NCBI RefSeq assembly: GCF_900104615.1
Contig: NZ_LT629939.1
Coordinates: forward strand, 2,392,617-2,437,070
Direction of reading: 5' to 3'
Source: Merdimmobilis hominis
GTDB taxonomy: Bacteria; Bacillota; Clostridia; Oscillospirales; Ruminococcaceae
DNA length: 44,454 bases
Each line of letters begins with the position of its first letter. Within the stretch, counting starts at the first letter, position 1. Position numbers and translations under genes: made by a program. Of the stretch, positions 24,178 through 32,306 are shown in pieces. The notes under the pieces are model-generated. The model had not been told where the DNA came from. It saw nothing but the letters and a program-made list of their open reading frames with translations, and ran no database searches.

Positions 24178-25857
24178 TTATTCCCTGGAAAGCAAGACAA
24201 CCGTCTCGATATGTGCATCGTTGTCCAAACTCAAGCTCATATCTTCCGCAATGATTGGGAGCTTGAATTTGATGGACTTGAGCCACTGACCGTTGGGCTG
24301 CCGTTCCTCATAAATCTGGACTTCGGAAAGCAGCGATTCCATAAGCTGCCGCTTTTCCTGATCGTCCATGACGGAATAGAGCTTATCAAAGTAAATCAGC
24401 ACCTTGTAGATGTTGTCGCCCGTCAGCTTTTCCGCCTCAATCGCCATCTTCTTGGCTCTGGCAGCAACGAGCTGGTTTTCTGTATCCTCGATCTTATCAT
24501 ACATCTTGTAGAGCCGGTCATCAAGGTCTGCTTTGCGTTTGATGTAGTGCTTATCGTCCGGGTCGAGAGAATCAATTTCATCCATCAGCCGTACCTTTAC
24601 GGAATAGCTCTGGCGAAGCTGCTTTTCATGCGCCGCAATCTCCTGCTCAATGGCCGAGGTATCCACCTTCATGTTGATCTTTTCCTGCATCATGGCGGCG
24701 AACTTCGGATTGCTTACCAGCTTTACGATAACCTCCGCAACGGCGCTGTCCAGCAATTCTTCATGGATCTGTTTCTTGAAATCGCATTTATGACCGCGCG
24801 TCATCGTACGGTGCTTACAGCCATAGTAATAAAAATCCTTGTATTTTGAGCCGTCCGCCTTGTGTTTGATGCTTTTGTTTCCGTACATTCCCACACCGCA
24901 GACCGGACATTTCACAATACCGGACAGCAGATGAATTTTGGTGTCCTTGCCCCTGTTGACGTGTTCGTATTTCTCCGCTTGTGCCAGCAGCTTGACCTGC
25001 GCCTCGTGCCATAGTTCTTCGGAAACGATTCCCTCATGCAGGCCATCCACCAGCAGATAATCATCCTGTTCCACCAGCCGGTAATCATTTCGGGTGCCAT
25101 GCACCTTCTCCGTCCGGCGTCTGCCATAGGCGATTTTCCCGCAGTATACCGGATTTTTCAGAATCCTGCGGATCAGCGCTGCATCGAATAAGGGATTTTT
25201 CCCGTTTTGCCTTTGAATTTTGTGAATCCCGTGGGTTGCAAGGTATTTTGCAAGACCATTTGCGCCGGTATCCGTATGCACATACTGGTCAAAAATCACG
25301 CGGATTGCCGCTGCTTCTTCCTCATTGATGAAAAGTTGTCCCTTTTCCAGCTTGTAGCCATATGGCGCAAAGCCGCCATTCCATTTACCCTCACGGGCTT
25401 TCTGGATTCTGCCCTCCATTGTCTGCACACGGATATTTTCACGCTCAATTTCAGCCACAGCAGAGAGAACGGAGATCATCAGCTTCCCGGCGTCCTTGGA
25501 GGAATCGATCCCATCCTCCACACAAATCAGATTGACACCGAAATCCTGCATGACCTGTAAGGTAGACAAGACATCTGCCGCATTTCTGCCGAAGCGCGAA
25601 AGCTTGAACACCAGTACATAGGACACGCCGTCTTTACCGGACTTGATATCCTCCATCATGCGGTTAAACTCCACGCGCCCTTCAATTGACTTGCCGGATT
25701 TACCGGCATCCTCGTATTCGCCCACAATCTCATAGTCATTGAACTCGGCATAGGCTTTCATTCTGGATTTCTGTGCATCCAGAGAGTATCCGTCAATCTG
25801 CATGGCAGTGGACACGCGCGTATAGATATAGACTTTTACCTTTTCTTTTTTCATCAT
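24178..25857 (-). CDS. Large serine recombinase (element integrase)
   Basis: A 559-residue site-specific recombinase. The N-terminal resolvase domain begins YIYTRVSTAMQIDGYSLDAQ with catalytic S16 and includes VFKLSRFGRNAADV. The Recombinase domain follows (GGFAPYGYKLEKGQL), then a zinc ribbon with CPVCGVGM, and a long coiled coil around residues 400-500. The last residues, HIETVVLLSRE, closely resemble the end of RlmD rather than a typical integrase end. The last nine codons lie at or beyond the att core and were probably donated by host rlmD. The ATG has a GGAG site and a second ATG follows. It should excise and integrate the element. Confidence 0.95.
   Translation of the reverse strand: MMKKEKVKVYIYTRVSTAMQIDGYSLDAQKSRMKAYAEFNDYEIVGEYEDAGKSGKSIEGRVEFNRMMEDIKSGKDGVSYVLVFKLSRFGRNAADVLSTLQVMQDFGVNLICVEDGIDSSKDAGKLMISVLSAVAEIERENIRVQTMEGRIQKAREGKWNGGFAPYGYKLEKGQLFINEEEAAAIRVIFDQYVHTDTGANGLAKYLATHGIHKIQRQNGKNPLFDAALIRRILKNPVYCGKIAYGRRRTEKVHGTRNDYRLVEQDDYLLVDGLHEGIVSEELWHEAQVKLLAQAEKYEHVNRGKDTKIHLLSGIVKCPVCGVGMYGNKSIKHKADGSKYKDFYYYGCKHRTMTRGHKCDFKKQIHEELLDSAVAEVIVKLVSNPKFAAMMQEKINMKVDTSAIEQEIAAHEKQLRQSYSVKVRLMDEIDSLDPDDKHYIKRKADLDDRLYKMYDKIEDTENQLVAARAKKMAIEAEKLTGDNIYKVLIYFDKLYSVMDDQEKRQLMESLLSEVQIYEERQPNGQWLKSIKFKLPIIAEDMSLSLDNDAHIETVVLLSRE
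24199..24207. other. Left attachment core (integrase side)
   Basis: AACCGTCTC here matches 42480-42488. Read on the minus strand it encodes the E-T-V of HIETVVLLSRE. Flanking bases also resemble the rlmD side (CTTGcttTCC against CTTGttgTCC). Confidence 0.75.
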
Positions 25858-25874
25858 ATCTTCTCCGCCTCAGC

Positions 25875-26879
25875 CTACTTTTTATCTGTTTTCTGCTCCA
25901 ACAGCTTGATGGAATCCAGATAATCGCGCTCAACTTCGCTGAGGGTACGGGCCTTGTATTTTCTGTACTCACCGGTTGCCTTGTCAATAGCCTGCTTATG
26001 GCTGACACTTCCGTTGCCAATCAGCAGTTGCTCTCCACTCATGGTCAGAATCCGATCAAGGTGCTCCGACCAGTCCTGCATGGTCATTGCCTGCTCCCGC
26101 TCCGCCTGCCGTTCCGCAAAATCCAGATAGCCGGACACAAGCTGCCCCATAGCACGAAGCTCTTTCTCGTTCAGATAGTTCTTGGCAACTACCGCCTCTT
26201 TCAGCGTGGGCTGACTGCCCGCAAAGGTAGTCAAGCCCATAAATTCTTTCTCCGCATCGGCGCGTGTGTAGATGACCTCCGCCGCTGTTTGCCCATGAAT
26301 GGCATAATGAATTTTATTTTGGACTTTCTTGAAAAACTGAATGGAGATTTCCGCCTTGGGGTCATAGTCAATACTGGTTGCGTAGATTTCAAGCACCTGA
26401 CGGTAAAATACCTTTTCGGAAGCGCGGATATCGCGGATACGCTCCAGCAGCTCCTTGAAGTATCCGCCGCCACCCAGATTTTTCAGACGCTCATCATCCA
26501 GAGCAAAGCCTTTTCGCATATACTCCTTCAAAATTCCTGTTGCCCAAATACGAAACTGCACGCCGTGCTGAGATTTCACACGGTAGCCGACAGAAATGAT
26601 AACATCGAGATTATAGTAATCCACCTGATAAGCCTTACCGTCAGCGGCAGTTGTTGCAAAATTTGCAACAACTGCTTCTCGCTTCAATTCGCCCTCAGTG
26701 AAAATGTTCTTGATATGTCTGGAAATGGTAGACTTGTCTCTCTGAAACAACTCTGCCATCTGGTCAATGGACAGCCAAACGGTATCTCCATCGAAGGTCG
26801 TTTCGATCTTTGTCAAGCCATCCTCTGTGGTATAAATCATCATTTCAGAATTGTTCTGCTCATTCTCCCAGCGTTCCAT
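25875..26879 (-). CDS. RhuM family protein
   Basis: A 334-residue protein matching the RhuM virulence-associated family: an N-terminal wing with TVWLSIDQMAELFQRDKSTI and SRHIKNIFTEGEL, then YYNLDVIISVGYRVKSQHGV and QFRIWATGILKEYMRKGFALD, then a C-terminal part common in RhuM and Fic-linked proteins. RhuM genes are frequent on mobile elements and near restriction genes; their molecular role is not settled, though DNA binding is suggested by the wing. The start is ATG 26879 behind GAGGTG. It sits between the integrase and the mobilization genes, 17 bp before the integrase start. Confidence 0.9.
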   Translation of the reverse strand: MERWENEQNNSEMMIYTTEDGLTKIETTFDGDTVWLSIDQMAELFQRDKSTISRHIKNIFTEGELKREAVVANFATTAADGKAYQVDYYNLDVIISVGYRVKSQHGVQFRIWATGILKEYMRKGFALDDERLKNLGGGGYFKELLERIRDIRASEKVFYRQVLEIYATSIDYDPKAEISIQFFKKVQNKIHYAIHGQTAAEVIYTRADAEKEFMGLTTFAGSQPTLKEAVVAKNYLNEKELRAMGQLVSGYLDFAERQAEREQAMTMQDWSEHLDRILTMSGEQLLIGNGSVSHKQAIDKATGEYRKYKARTLSEVERDYLDSIKLLEQKTDKK

Positions 26880-26900
26880 TGTCACTTCACCTCGTTTTCT

Positions 26901-26932
26901 GCCATTGCAGGAGCTTTTGCTCCTGCAATGGC
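26901..26932. promoter_or_regulatory. Perfect 14-bp hairpin before the RhuM gene
   Basis: GCCATTGCAGGAGC and GCTCCTGCAATGGC flank a TTTT loop. It lies about 20 bases upstream of the RhuM start and has no long T run on either strand, so it is either a weak terminator for the mob operon or a translational or protein-binding site. Confidence 0.6.
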
Positions 26933-26962
26933 GGTTTGGACACTTATTTCATGACGATTATA

Positions 26963-27139
26963 TCATGCCGCTTTCACGGGTTCAATATCGTTTTCGTGAA
27001 TATTCTTATCAGCATCATCTTTTTCAGACACGGCTTCCTCTATAACGAGATTGGGCAGCGCGTCAAGATTCAGAACCACGGCATACTTTTCAATCAAATT
27101 TGCCAGCAAAGCGGCGAAACCGCTCCATTCATCTACCAT
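26963..27139 (-). CDS. Small acidic protein overlapping the end of the relaxase gene
   Basis: A predicted 58-residue protein starting MVDEWSGFAALLANLIEKYA and rich in Asp/Glu toward the end. Its ATG lies 11 bases inside the relaxase stop region (ATGGTAGATGA), with GGGAGA upstream, a layout typical of translational coupling. I do not recognise the family. It could be a mobilization accessory protein. The longer frame to 27229 overlaps the relaxase deeply and is rejected. Confidence 0.55.
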   Translation of the reverse strand: MVDEWSGFAALLANLIEKYAVVLNLDALPNLVIEEAVSEKDDADKNIHENDIEPVKAA

Positions 27140-28109
27140 AGGCAGTCTCCCTCTCTTTCTCCGTTCTGTGCGTATATGCCGCCAGCACTTCCTTCGGAAT
27201 ACGATCCAGCACGGCGACGGCATCCTCATAATCCCGATGCAGCTTGGCGTCAGCCAGCTTTTTCAAGGTGCTTTCCTGTGTAGCTTTGTCCAGCGACTGC
27301 TTCAACTGCTCCGTTTTCTTTTTCAGCTTTTTATTTTCGGCAGTTGTGACCGTGAACGCCGTATTGTACTTTTTCAGTGTCGTGTGCATCTGCTCCACAG
27401 CAGGAATATACTTGTCCAAAAAAGCGCCGATTTCTGCTGCTTTTCCTTTGGCATTGAACGCATTGACGCCTGAAAGCAATTCTTCCAGCTTGGTCTTCTG
27501 CTTGGTCAGGCGAGTCATTTCCTTGAATACCCGCGGTGGGATATGGTCGCGTCCGGTTTCGCTGGCGCTCTCGCCTCGCTCCAAATCCGGGTATTTTTTG
27601 ACCATATGCTCCCAAAATCTGTCCTGCCATTGCGTTAGCTTCTTCTTGTTGCCTACGATTTCTTTGGCACAGAGCCGCCCATCCGCTGTCAGCGGGACAA
27701 AAGAAAGGTGCATATGGGGCGTTTTCTCGTCCATATGCACCACAGCAGATATAATGGTTTTCGGGTCTTGGTGTTCCCGGATAAAGTTCAGCGCCTCCTG
27801 AAAATAGGTTTTGATTTCAGCTTTTTTCTTGCCCTTGAAGAACTCCGGCGTTGCAGTCACAAGAGCCTCCACCAGCCGCACGCTGTCCGAACGGGTGCGG
27901 CAACCGGCATCCTTGATCTGCCGTTCTGCCTCTGCACGATATTTGCGCTCCGGTTCGAGCAGGTGGAAATTCAGGTGGCTGCGGCTCTTGTCAATATCCG
28001 GATTACTGGCGTATTCCTCTTTTGTGCGCTCATTATGCGCCTCAATGTTGGAAATCTCCGGTCCTTTGTACTTTGCAAAGCGGAGAATCGCAAACTGCGG
28101 CTTACTCAT
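27129..28109 (-). CDS. mobV: MobV-family relaxase (Mob_Pre)
   Basis: A 326-residue relaxase. Motif I is NIEAHNERTKEEY with H25, the position that serves as catalytic residue in MobM of pMV158, and the metal motif HMDEKTPHMH spans H125-H134. The rest is coiled coil (KKLKKKTEQLKQSLDKA). Such enzymes nick oriT on the transferred strand and pilot it into a recipient through a helper conjugation system. The protein is shorter than many MobV proteins (about 400-500 residues) but both motifs are intact. The start ATG abuts the stop of the upstream HTH gene (TAAATG). A matching oriT is found near 32.08 kb. Confidence 0.95.
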   Translation of the reverse strand: MSKPQFAILRFAKYKGPEISNIEAHNERTKEEYASNPDIDKSRSHLNFHLLEPERKYRAEAERQIKDAGCRTRSDSVRLVEALVTATPEFFKGKKKAEIKTYFQEALNFIREHQDPKTIISAVVHMDEKTPHMHLSFVPLTADGRLCAKEIVGNKKKLTQWQDRFWEHMVKKYPDLERGESASETGRDHIPPRVFKEMTRLTKQKTKLEELLSGVNAFNAKGKAAEIGAFLDKYIPAVEQMHTTLKKYNTAFTVTTAENKKLKKKTEQLKQSLDKATQESTLKKLADAKLHRDYEDAVAVLDRIPKEVLAAYTHRTEKERETAYGR

Positions 28110-28325
28110 TTATTTTTCCCTCCGTTTCTGCCAGATCAGTTCATAACCCAGCGCGTCGGCAAGCTCGACGACCTCTTTATAGCGGATGCTCTCCCGCTGC
28201 AACTTGGCGGACAAATTGGAAACGCTGTCCGACCAGCCATATTCATCATGTAACAGGTCAACAACTTCCTGCATGGTAAAACCGGCGCGAATGATCTGCG
28301 CCTTGATTTCATTGCGTACACTCAT
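28110..28325 (-). CDS. Small helix-turn-helix protein
   Basis: A predicted 71-residue protein, MSVRNEIKAQIIRAGFTMQE onward, with SDSVSNLSAKLQRESIRYKE resembling the recognition part of an XRE-like fold. The ATG has a GGAGGGG site eight bases upstream. It directly precedes the relaxase and may regulate or assist mobilization. A terminator for the upstream replication genes lies just before it, so it likely heads its own transcript with mobV. Confidence 0.75.
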   Translation of the reverse strand: MSVRNEIKAQIIRAGFTMQEVVDLLHDEYGWSDSVSNLSAKLQRESIRYKEVVELADALGYELIWQKRREK

Positions 28326-28345
28326 ATTCAAATCCCCTCCAAAAC

Positions 28346-28726
28346 TCAGATAATAAAAAAGCGAAGCCGGTTCGTTCTCCGGCGCATCCACTTCGCTGTA
28401 TCGCGAAAAAATCTGTTGCTGTCAAATCCGCTCAGAATTGCCGTTATGAAGTCCTGTTCACAGGTGACACCTATCGACTTTTCTGCTCCGTGTGGCTTTG
28501 CTCTAAACCGTGTGATTTCCCATATTTCCGCGCATCTGCTTTGCTGTTCCGAGAAGCACGATTCCGTGAAACCACTTCTGCCATCAGTCAAATAATTTGC
28601 GAATTTCACATGGCTTGATTTCTCACCCCAAAATATAGCAGTAAACCCAGCAGTTTTTTCATATGGCGGTGTTTGATGCGAAACGCTGCGTACATACGTA
28701 CACGGCACGACGTCGAGAAAATTCAT
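28346..28726 (-). CDS. Doubtful ORF coupled to the helicase gene
   Basis: A 126-residue frame starting MNFLDVVPCTYVRSVSHQTP. In its favour, the ATG has a good GGAGG site seven bases upstream and overlaps the end of the helicase gene. Against it, the last codons run through a rho-independent terminator and I recognise no domain. The frame may instead be a non-coding spacer. If real, it is a small Cys- and Arg-containing protein of unknown role. Confidence 0.35.
   Translation of the reverse strand: MNFLDVVPCTYVRSVSHQTPPYEKTAGFTAIFWGEKSSHVKFANYLTDGRSGFTESCFSEQQSRCAEIWEITRFRAKPHGAEKSIGVTCEQDFITAILSGFDSNRFFRDTAKWMRRRTNRLRFFII
28355..28397 (-). terminator. Terminator of the element replication genes
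   Basis: On the minus strand AGCGAAG and CTTCGCT enclose GCCGG/CCGGC and are followed by TTTTTTATT. Confidence 0.8.
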
Positions 28727-30096
28727 CGCCATTCCTCCGGTACGTACGTACGCTCTGAGACATCAGAAAACCCGTTTATATTGGGTTTTGCAATCGCCTC
28801 AATACCGAAAAAGCCCCATACGCGCCGTCCGGCAGCGTTGGTGATCTTGTTGCAGTATTCCAGATTGTACTTGTTCTGGTTCGCAATCACACTCTCACTG
28901 AAGCTGCGGCGCTTTAGCGGCGTCAGATTGTTTTCCTCACACCACATCCGATAAATTTCGTACAATTCCTTGGAGCTGATGGTGCAGTCTGCTTTCAGCC
29001 GGATATAGCCCTCTGATTCGAGAAAATCAAAGACGTTGTTGTTATCCCGCCTGACTGCCTCCCGATTATCCCGTGTACGCTGACTTTCTGTGAACTTGAA
29101 GTTGTTGGCAACAAGCCGCTGCAAGCCCTCAAACGCCCATAGAAAGATACCCTCGACCTCTGCTTTCATCTTTTCGGCAAGGTCAGGATCATCTACCCGT
29201 CCCGCAGGCTTTTCCCTGGTGGTCAGCACAAGCTGACGGCGGTAAAATCCGTCGCTTCGGTCATAGAGTGCTTGCAGATCACCGTTGGAGAACGCCAGCA
29301 GCCGGGCAAACATCCACCCCTGGTAGCTCTGCTTGCCTTTGCGTTCCAGATCCATCTTGCCTTGGGCGGTCACGATGGACTTGACGTAGTTGGTCTGCCG
29401 CAGCGCCTCCATCCGCATATCATCATCGACGCACAGCAGGATGTGTTCCAGATCCGCGCGGGCAAACCGGTTTTCAGAAATTTTACCGATGCTGCCGTCC
29501 TTCATGTTGCTGCCGAGAAGCGCACCCAGCACTGCGCCGATCTGCGATTTCCCTTCGCCGCCGTTTCCCTTAATCACCATCATGCGCTGTCCCTTGTTGC
29601 TGGGGATCAGGCAATAGCCGATGAACTCCTGCAAGGTGGGAATGTCCTCCGCGTAAAGAAGCCCATCCAGAAAGGAAAACCACCGAACGGGAGTCGGTGC
29701 GTCAGGGCGGTATGTCACCGGCAGTCTGCTCCGCACGATGTTCGGTCTGCCTTCGGTAAAGCGGCCATCCAGCTTCAAAGTACCGTTTGCCAGATGGATT
29801 CTGTCTGCCTCCGGCGCAAAGTCCTCTACATGAGCTGCCAGCTTCATCACTTCCAGAATGTTGGTGATCTTTCGAGGGATATTGTTCACAGCGCAGCATT
29901 TCAGTTCCTCATAGATTTCGCCCCGGAGCGGCAGATCGTCGGTCACCCTGCCGTCCGGCGTGAAGAAAGCACCGTTGGCAAAGATGATTTTCCGGCTGTT
30001 CAGAAATTCATCACAGAACAGTGCCTCATTGATATTTGTGCCGTCAAACCAGATAGGCGCGTCTAAATTAGCCGATTTCCGTTTCGTCACGGGCAT
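28723..30096 (-). CDS. SF3 helicase, phage/plasmid primase P4-type C-terminal domain
   Basis: A 457-residue helicase of the D5/P4 type. Walker A is MVIKGNGGEGKSQIGAVLG, Walker B-like LEHILLCVDDDM follows, and the C-terminal winged-helix part (CTISSKELYEIYRMWCEENN) is typical of the P4 family primase C-terminal domain. With the upstream CHC2 protein it probably replicates the excised element. The start overlaps the CHC2 gene by 29 bp and has AAGGAGG just upstream. The last codons contain a TACGTACGTACG tract. Confidence 0.92.
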   Translation of the reverse strand: MPVTKRKSANLDAPIWFDGTNINEALFCDEFLNSRKIIFANGAFFTPDGRVTDDLPLRGEIYEELKCCAVNNIPRKITNILEVMKLAAHVEDFAPEADRIHLANGTLKLDGRFTEGRPNIVRSRLPVTYRPDAPTPVRWFSFLDGLLYAEDIPTLQEFIGYCLIPSNKGQRMMVIKGNGGEGKSQIGAVLGALLGSNMKDGSIGKISENRFARADLEHILLCVDDDMRMEALRQTNYVKSIVTAQGKMDLERKGKQSYQGWMFARLLAFSNGDLQALYDRSDGFYRRQLVLTTREKPAGRVDDPDLAEKMKAEVEGIFLWAFEGLQRLVANNFKFTESQRTRDNREAVRRDNNNVFDFLESEGYIRLKADCTISSKELYEIYRMWCEENNLTPLKRRSFSESVIANQNKYNLEYCNKITNAAGRRVWGFFGIEAIAKPNINGFSDVSERTYVPEEWR

Positions 30097-30688
30097 CCAC
30101 CTCCTTTTCCGTCCGTTTCAGGCGTTCTTCCAGCCGGTCGATCATGCCGTCCTTTTGAAGCATATCCACGGTTTTCACGCGAACCTCCAACTCCGCAAAG
30201 GTTAAAATATCTGTCAGATCCTCGATATAATCGAGCATCTGGCAGGCTTCCACAAAGCGGTCATCAAAAGTATCCTCCGGCGTTTTGGGTGCGTGCTGCA
30301 CCTTCCAATGCTCCAAAAGATGCAGATAACCGCACAATATCCGCTGACAATGCATTTCCGCTCTCTGGGACGCCTTTGCCAGTGGGTATTGCGGCTTCCG
30401 CAGCACTGCCGCGGCTGGGGGCTTGTCCGGGTCAATCCCGAAGTCATACACCAGCTTCTTCGCCGCGTCATAGCTGCTCAGGTTGAACAGCTTTGCCACA
30501 AGGTCGATCACGTCACCAGTTGCCCCGCAGCCGAAGCAGTAGAGGTAATCCTCGTTCAGCTTCATGCTGGGTGTGCGGTCATTGTGGAATGGACAGCAGA
30601 CCATGTTGCCACGTTTTACTTCCAATCCATAGTATTCGGCAGCCTCTTTTACGGAAACTGCCATCTTGACTTGTGTAAATAAATCCAT
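30068..30688 (-). CDS. CHC2 zinc-finger primase domain protein
   Basis: A 206-residue protein with a DnaG-type zinc finger at the N-terminus: C32 and H35 in CCPFHNDRTPSM and C51/C54 in YCFGCGATGD. There is no Toprim catalytic domain, so it is a stand-alone DNA-binding part of a primase that likely works with the overlapping SF3 helicase. The rest is helical with conserved TFDDRFVEACQMLDYIEDL. The ribosome binding site is TAGGAGG. It is the first gene of the element's replication operon, transcribed away from the XRE gene at 31.0 kb. Confidence 0.92.
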   Translation of the reverse strand: MDLFTQVKMAVSVKEAAEYYGLEVKRGNMVCCPFHNDRTPSMKLNEDYLYCFGCGATGDVIDLVAKLFNLSSYDAAKKLVYDFGIDPDKPPAAAVLRKPQYPLAKASQRAEMHCQRILCGYLHLLEHWKVQHAPKTPEDTFDDRFVEACQMLDYIEDLTDILTFAELEVRVKTVDMLQKDGMIDRLEERLKRTEKEVDARDETEIG

Positions 30689-31004
30689 ACCTGTTTCCTC
30701 CTATAAAATAATTGAACTTCGCCGTTCTACCCGATGCCGTTCCTGCCCGAGTCCTTACCCTGGCGTTGTCTCTTCCTTGGTACGCTGAATGCGATACTTC
30801 TCTGGAAAGCATATCCTCATCGGACGGTCATGAAATTTTCAAGGTGCTGCGTGGTTTACGTCTAAATTTTAGTAAGAAAACAGGCTCTTTCCCGTATATC
30901 CGAGAGGTAGGAAAAGTGGGATGAAAGTAGGATTTTTCCACGCTCTTAGACAAAAGCGAAAAAGCATGATACAACACAGAAAAAGCTGCAAAGGAGGCTG
31001 GTGT
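30689..31004. other. Divergent control region of the element
   Basis: This 316-bp gap separates the replication operon (minus) from the XRE gene (plus). It has no credible gene. AT-rich parts and an inverted GGAAAA/TTTTCC pair (about 30910-30938) are seen, but no clear consensus promoter could be fixed. An origin or operator could reside here. Confidence 0.4.
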
Positions 31005-31847
31005 ATGCAGGTTAAGCTGACAATCGGGGAACGTTTGAAGGATTTACGAACAGCACAAAAGCTGACGTTGGAGCAGCTTGCCGCCGAGGTGGGCATCTCA
31101 AAATCCGCACTCGGCAAATATGAATCGGATAACGGCAAGGACATCAGCCCATATAGCATTTTGGTGCTGGCTGACTATTACGGTGTTTCCTGCGACTATC
31201 TGATGGGGCGGACGGAAACAAAAAATCACCCAAACACAGCTCTGCATGAGCTGCATTTGGGTGATGCTTCGATTGATGTATTGAAAACGGGCAAGTTCAA
31301 CCACCGGCTGCTGTCGGAGCTGATCTGCCACAAGGATTTCCAGCGGTTCATGCTGGACGCTGAGATTTACGTTGACCGGATCGCGGATATGCGGGTCAAC
31401 AATATGAATGCCGTGCTGGAAGCTGTCCGGCAGATGGCATTGATGAAAAATGGCGACGAAGAAAATGACCTGCATCTGCGGACATTAGAAGTGGCGCAGA
31501 TTCGGGAAGATGAATATTTCGGAAGCCTGATTGCGGATGATCTGAAAGGTATCCTTCGTGACATTCGGAGTGAACACCGCCCCGACACCATGACGGCGGA
31601 TGAAATCTCCCTTGCAGCAACTATGCAGGATCAGTTACAGGATGCAATGAACTTTGAGGGAAGCTCCGAGGAAAAGAAAGCGAAAGCATTGCTTTCCACA
31701 TTGGGGATTGATTACGATGCCATCACAATGGAACAATTTGTCAACTTGATCGAGGTACTAAAGCTGTCCAAACACCTGAAAACTCCCATCAGCCAGCGTG
31801 GGAAAACGACCATGACCCACGGCAAGGGAAAGCGGAAGAAACGCTGA
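31005..31847 (+). CDS. XRE-family regulator with long C-terminal domain
   Basis: A predicted 280-residue protein. The HTH_3 domain covers about residues 5-65 (IGERLKDLRTAQKLTLEQLA, GISKSALGKYESDNGKDISP, YYGVSCDYLMGRTE). The rest is a helical domain with VYDRIADM-like VDRIADMRVNNMNAVLE, common in regulators of clostridial mobile elements. It probably controls excision or mobilization, or represses the divergent replication operon. The ATG follows AAGGAGG by seven bases; an upstream extension to 30921 is unlikely. The basic C-terminal tail (GKGKRKKR) is notable. Confidence 0.9.
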   Translation: MQVKLTIGERLKDLRTAQKLTLEQLAAEVGISKSALGKYESDNGKDISPYSILVLADYYGVSCDYLMGRTETKNHPNTALHELHLGDASIDVLKTGKFNHRLLSELICHKDFQRFMLDAEIYVDRIADMRVNNMNAVLEAVRQMALMKNGDEENDLHLRTLEVAQIREDEYFGSLIADDLKGILRDIRSEHRPDTMTADEISLAATMQDQLQDAMNFEGSSEEKKAKALLSTLGIDYDAITMEQFVNLIEVLKLSKHLKTPISQRGKTTMTHGKGKRKKR

Positions 31848-31904
31848 AACAAAGGCAGCGCTGTGGTGGGACGAAGGCTTTTATATACCTCTGCTTCCTT
31901 TTCC

Positions 31905-31975
31905 GGACAGGCGGATTTTGTTTCTCAAAAATCCTGCGTTTGTGCTGTAGCTCACATCACAAAATCCGCCTGTCC
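31905..31975. repeat. Perfect 17-bp inverted repeat in the transfer region
   Basis: GGACAGGCGGATTTTGT (31905-31921) and ACAAAATCCGCCTGTCC (31959-31975) are exact complements around a 37-nt centre. There is no T run for termination, although it could fold as the XRE transcript 3' end. Its position next to oriT suggests a cis-acting transfer or replication site. Confidence 0.7.
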
Positions 31976-32062
31976 TACTGACGCGAAAAAGCGTTTGCCG
32001 CCACCCTCTGCCGCACCGCAGAGTACACCGTCAACCCCTTTCCCGCGTCAGACGGAAGCAAA

Positions 32063-32100
32063 GGTATAACACACTAGACTTTCCGAGGGAAAGTCGTGTG
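32063..32100 (-). other. Candidate oriT of the MobV relaxase
   Basis: Read on the minus strand, CACACGACTTTCC-CTC-GGAAAGTCTAGTGTG forms a hairpin ending in TAGTGTG, directly followed by TTATACC. This reproduces the layout and the TAGTGTG/TTA nick consensus known for pMV158-type (MobV) origins, with the nick expected between 32070 and 32069 on the minus strand. The relaxase is encoded about 4 kb away in the same element. Confidence 0.8.
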
Positions 32101-32242
32101 CCAAGGAAGGCACTGCCCTCCTTTGGAAACCTCCCGCCAAGGGGAACGCTGTTCCCCTCTAGACTCCCTTTGCCAACAGGGATGCTACTCGCCCCTATTG
32201 GATGACCCAGAGCCAAAGGGGCTTTGCCCCTCTGGACACCTC
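32100..32242. repeat. Four degenerate tandem hairpin units next to oriT
   Basis: Units begin with GCCAA at 32100, 32136, 32172 and 32212 and are 36, 36, 40 and 31 bp long. Each carries a G-rich arm, a short turn, a C-rich arm and then a TGGA or TAGA block and CC-rich tail. The second folds as GGGGAAC-GCT-GTTCCCC and the fourth as AGGGGC-TTT-GCCCCT. Arms vary but pair within most units. They are not a CRISPR array, since there are no uniform spacers or conserved repeat. Confidence 0.6.
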
Positions 32243-32306
32243 GCCTGTCCGTGCAGTGGCTATCCATCCTGCTCCTGCACAATGGTGCCCCCATACCCGA
32301 ACAGAA

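Noticed and set aside
30712-30924. 70-codon open frame between the divergent element operons
   Set aside because: No convincing ribosome binding site or family likeness; more likely control region.
32100-32242. CRISPR-like array
   Set aside because: Only four units with variable repeats, no uniform spacers and no cas genes; better seen as hairpin units beside oriT.
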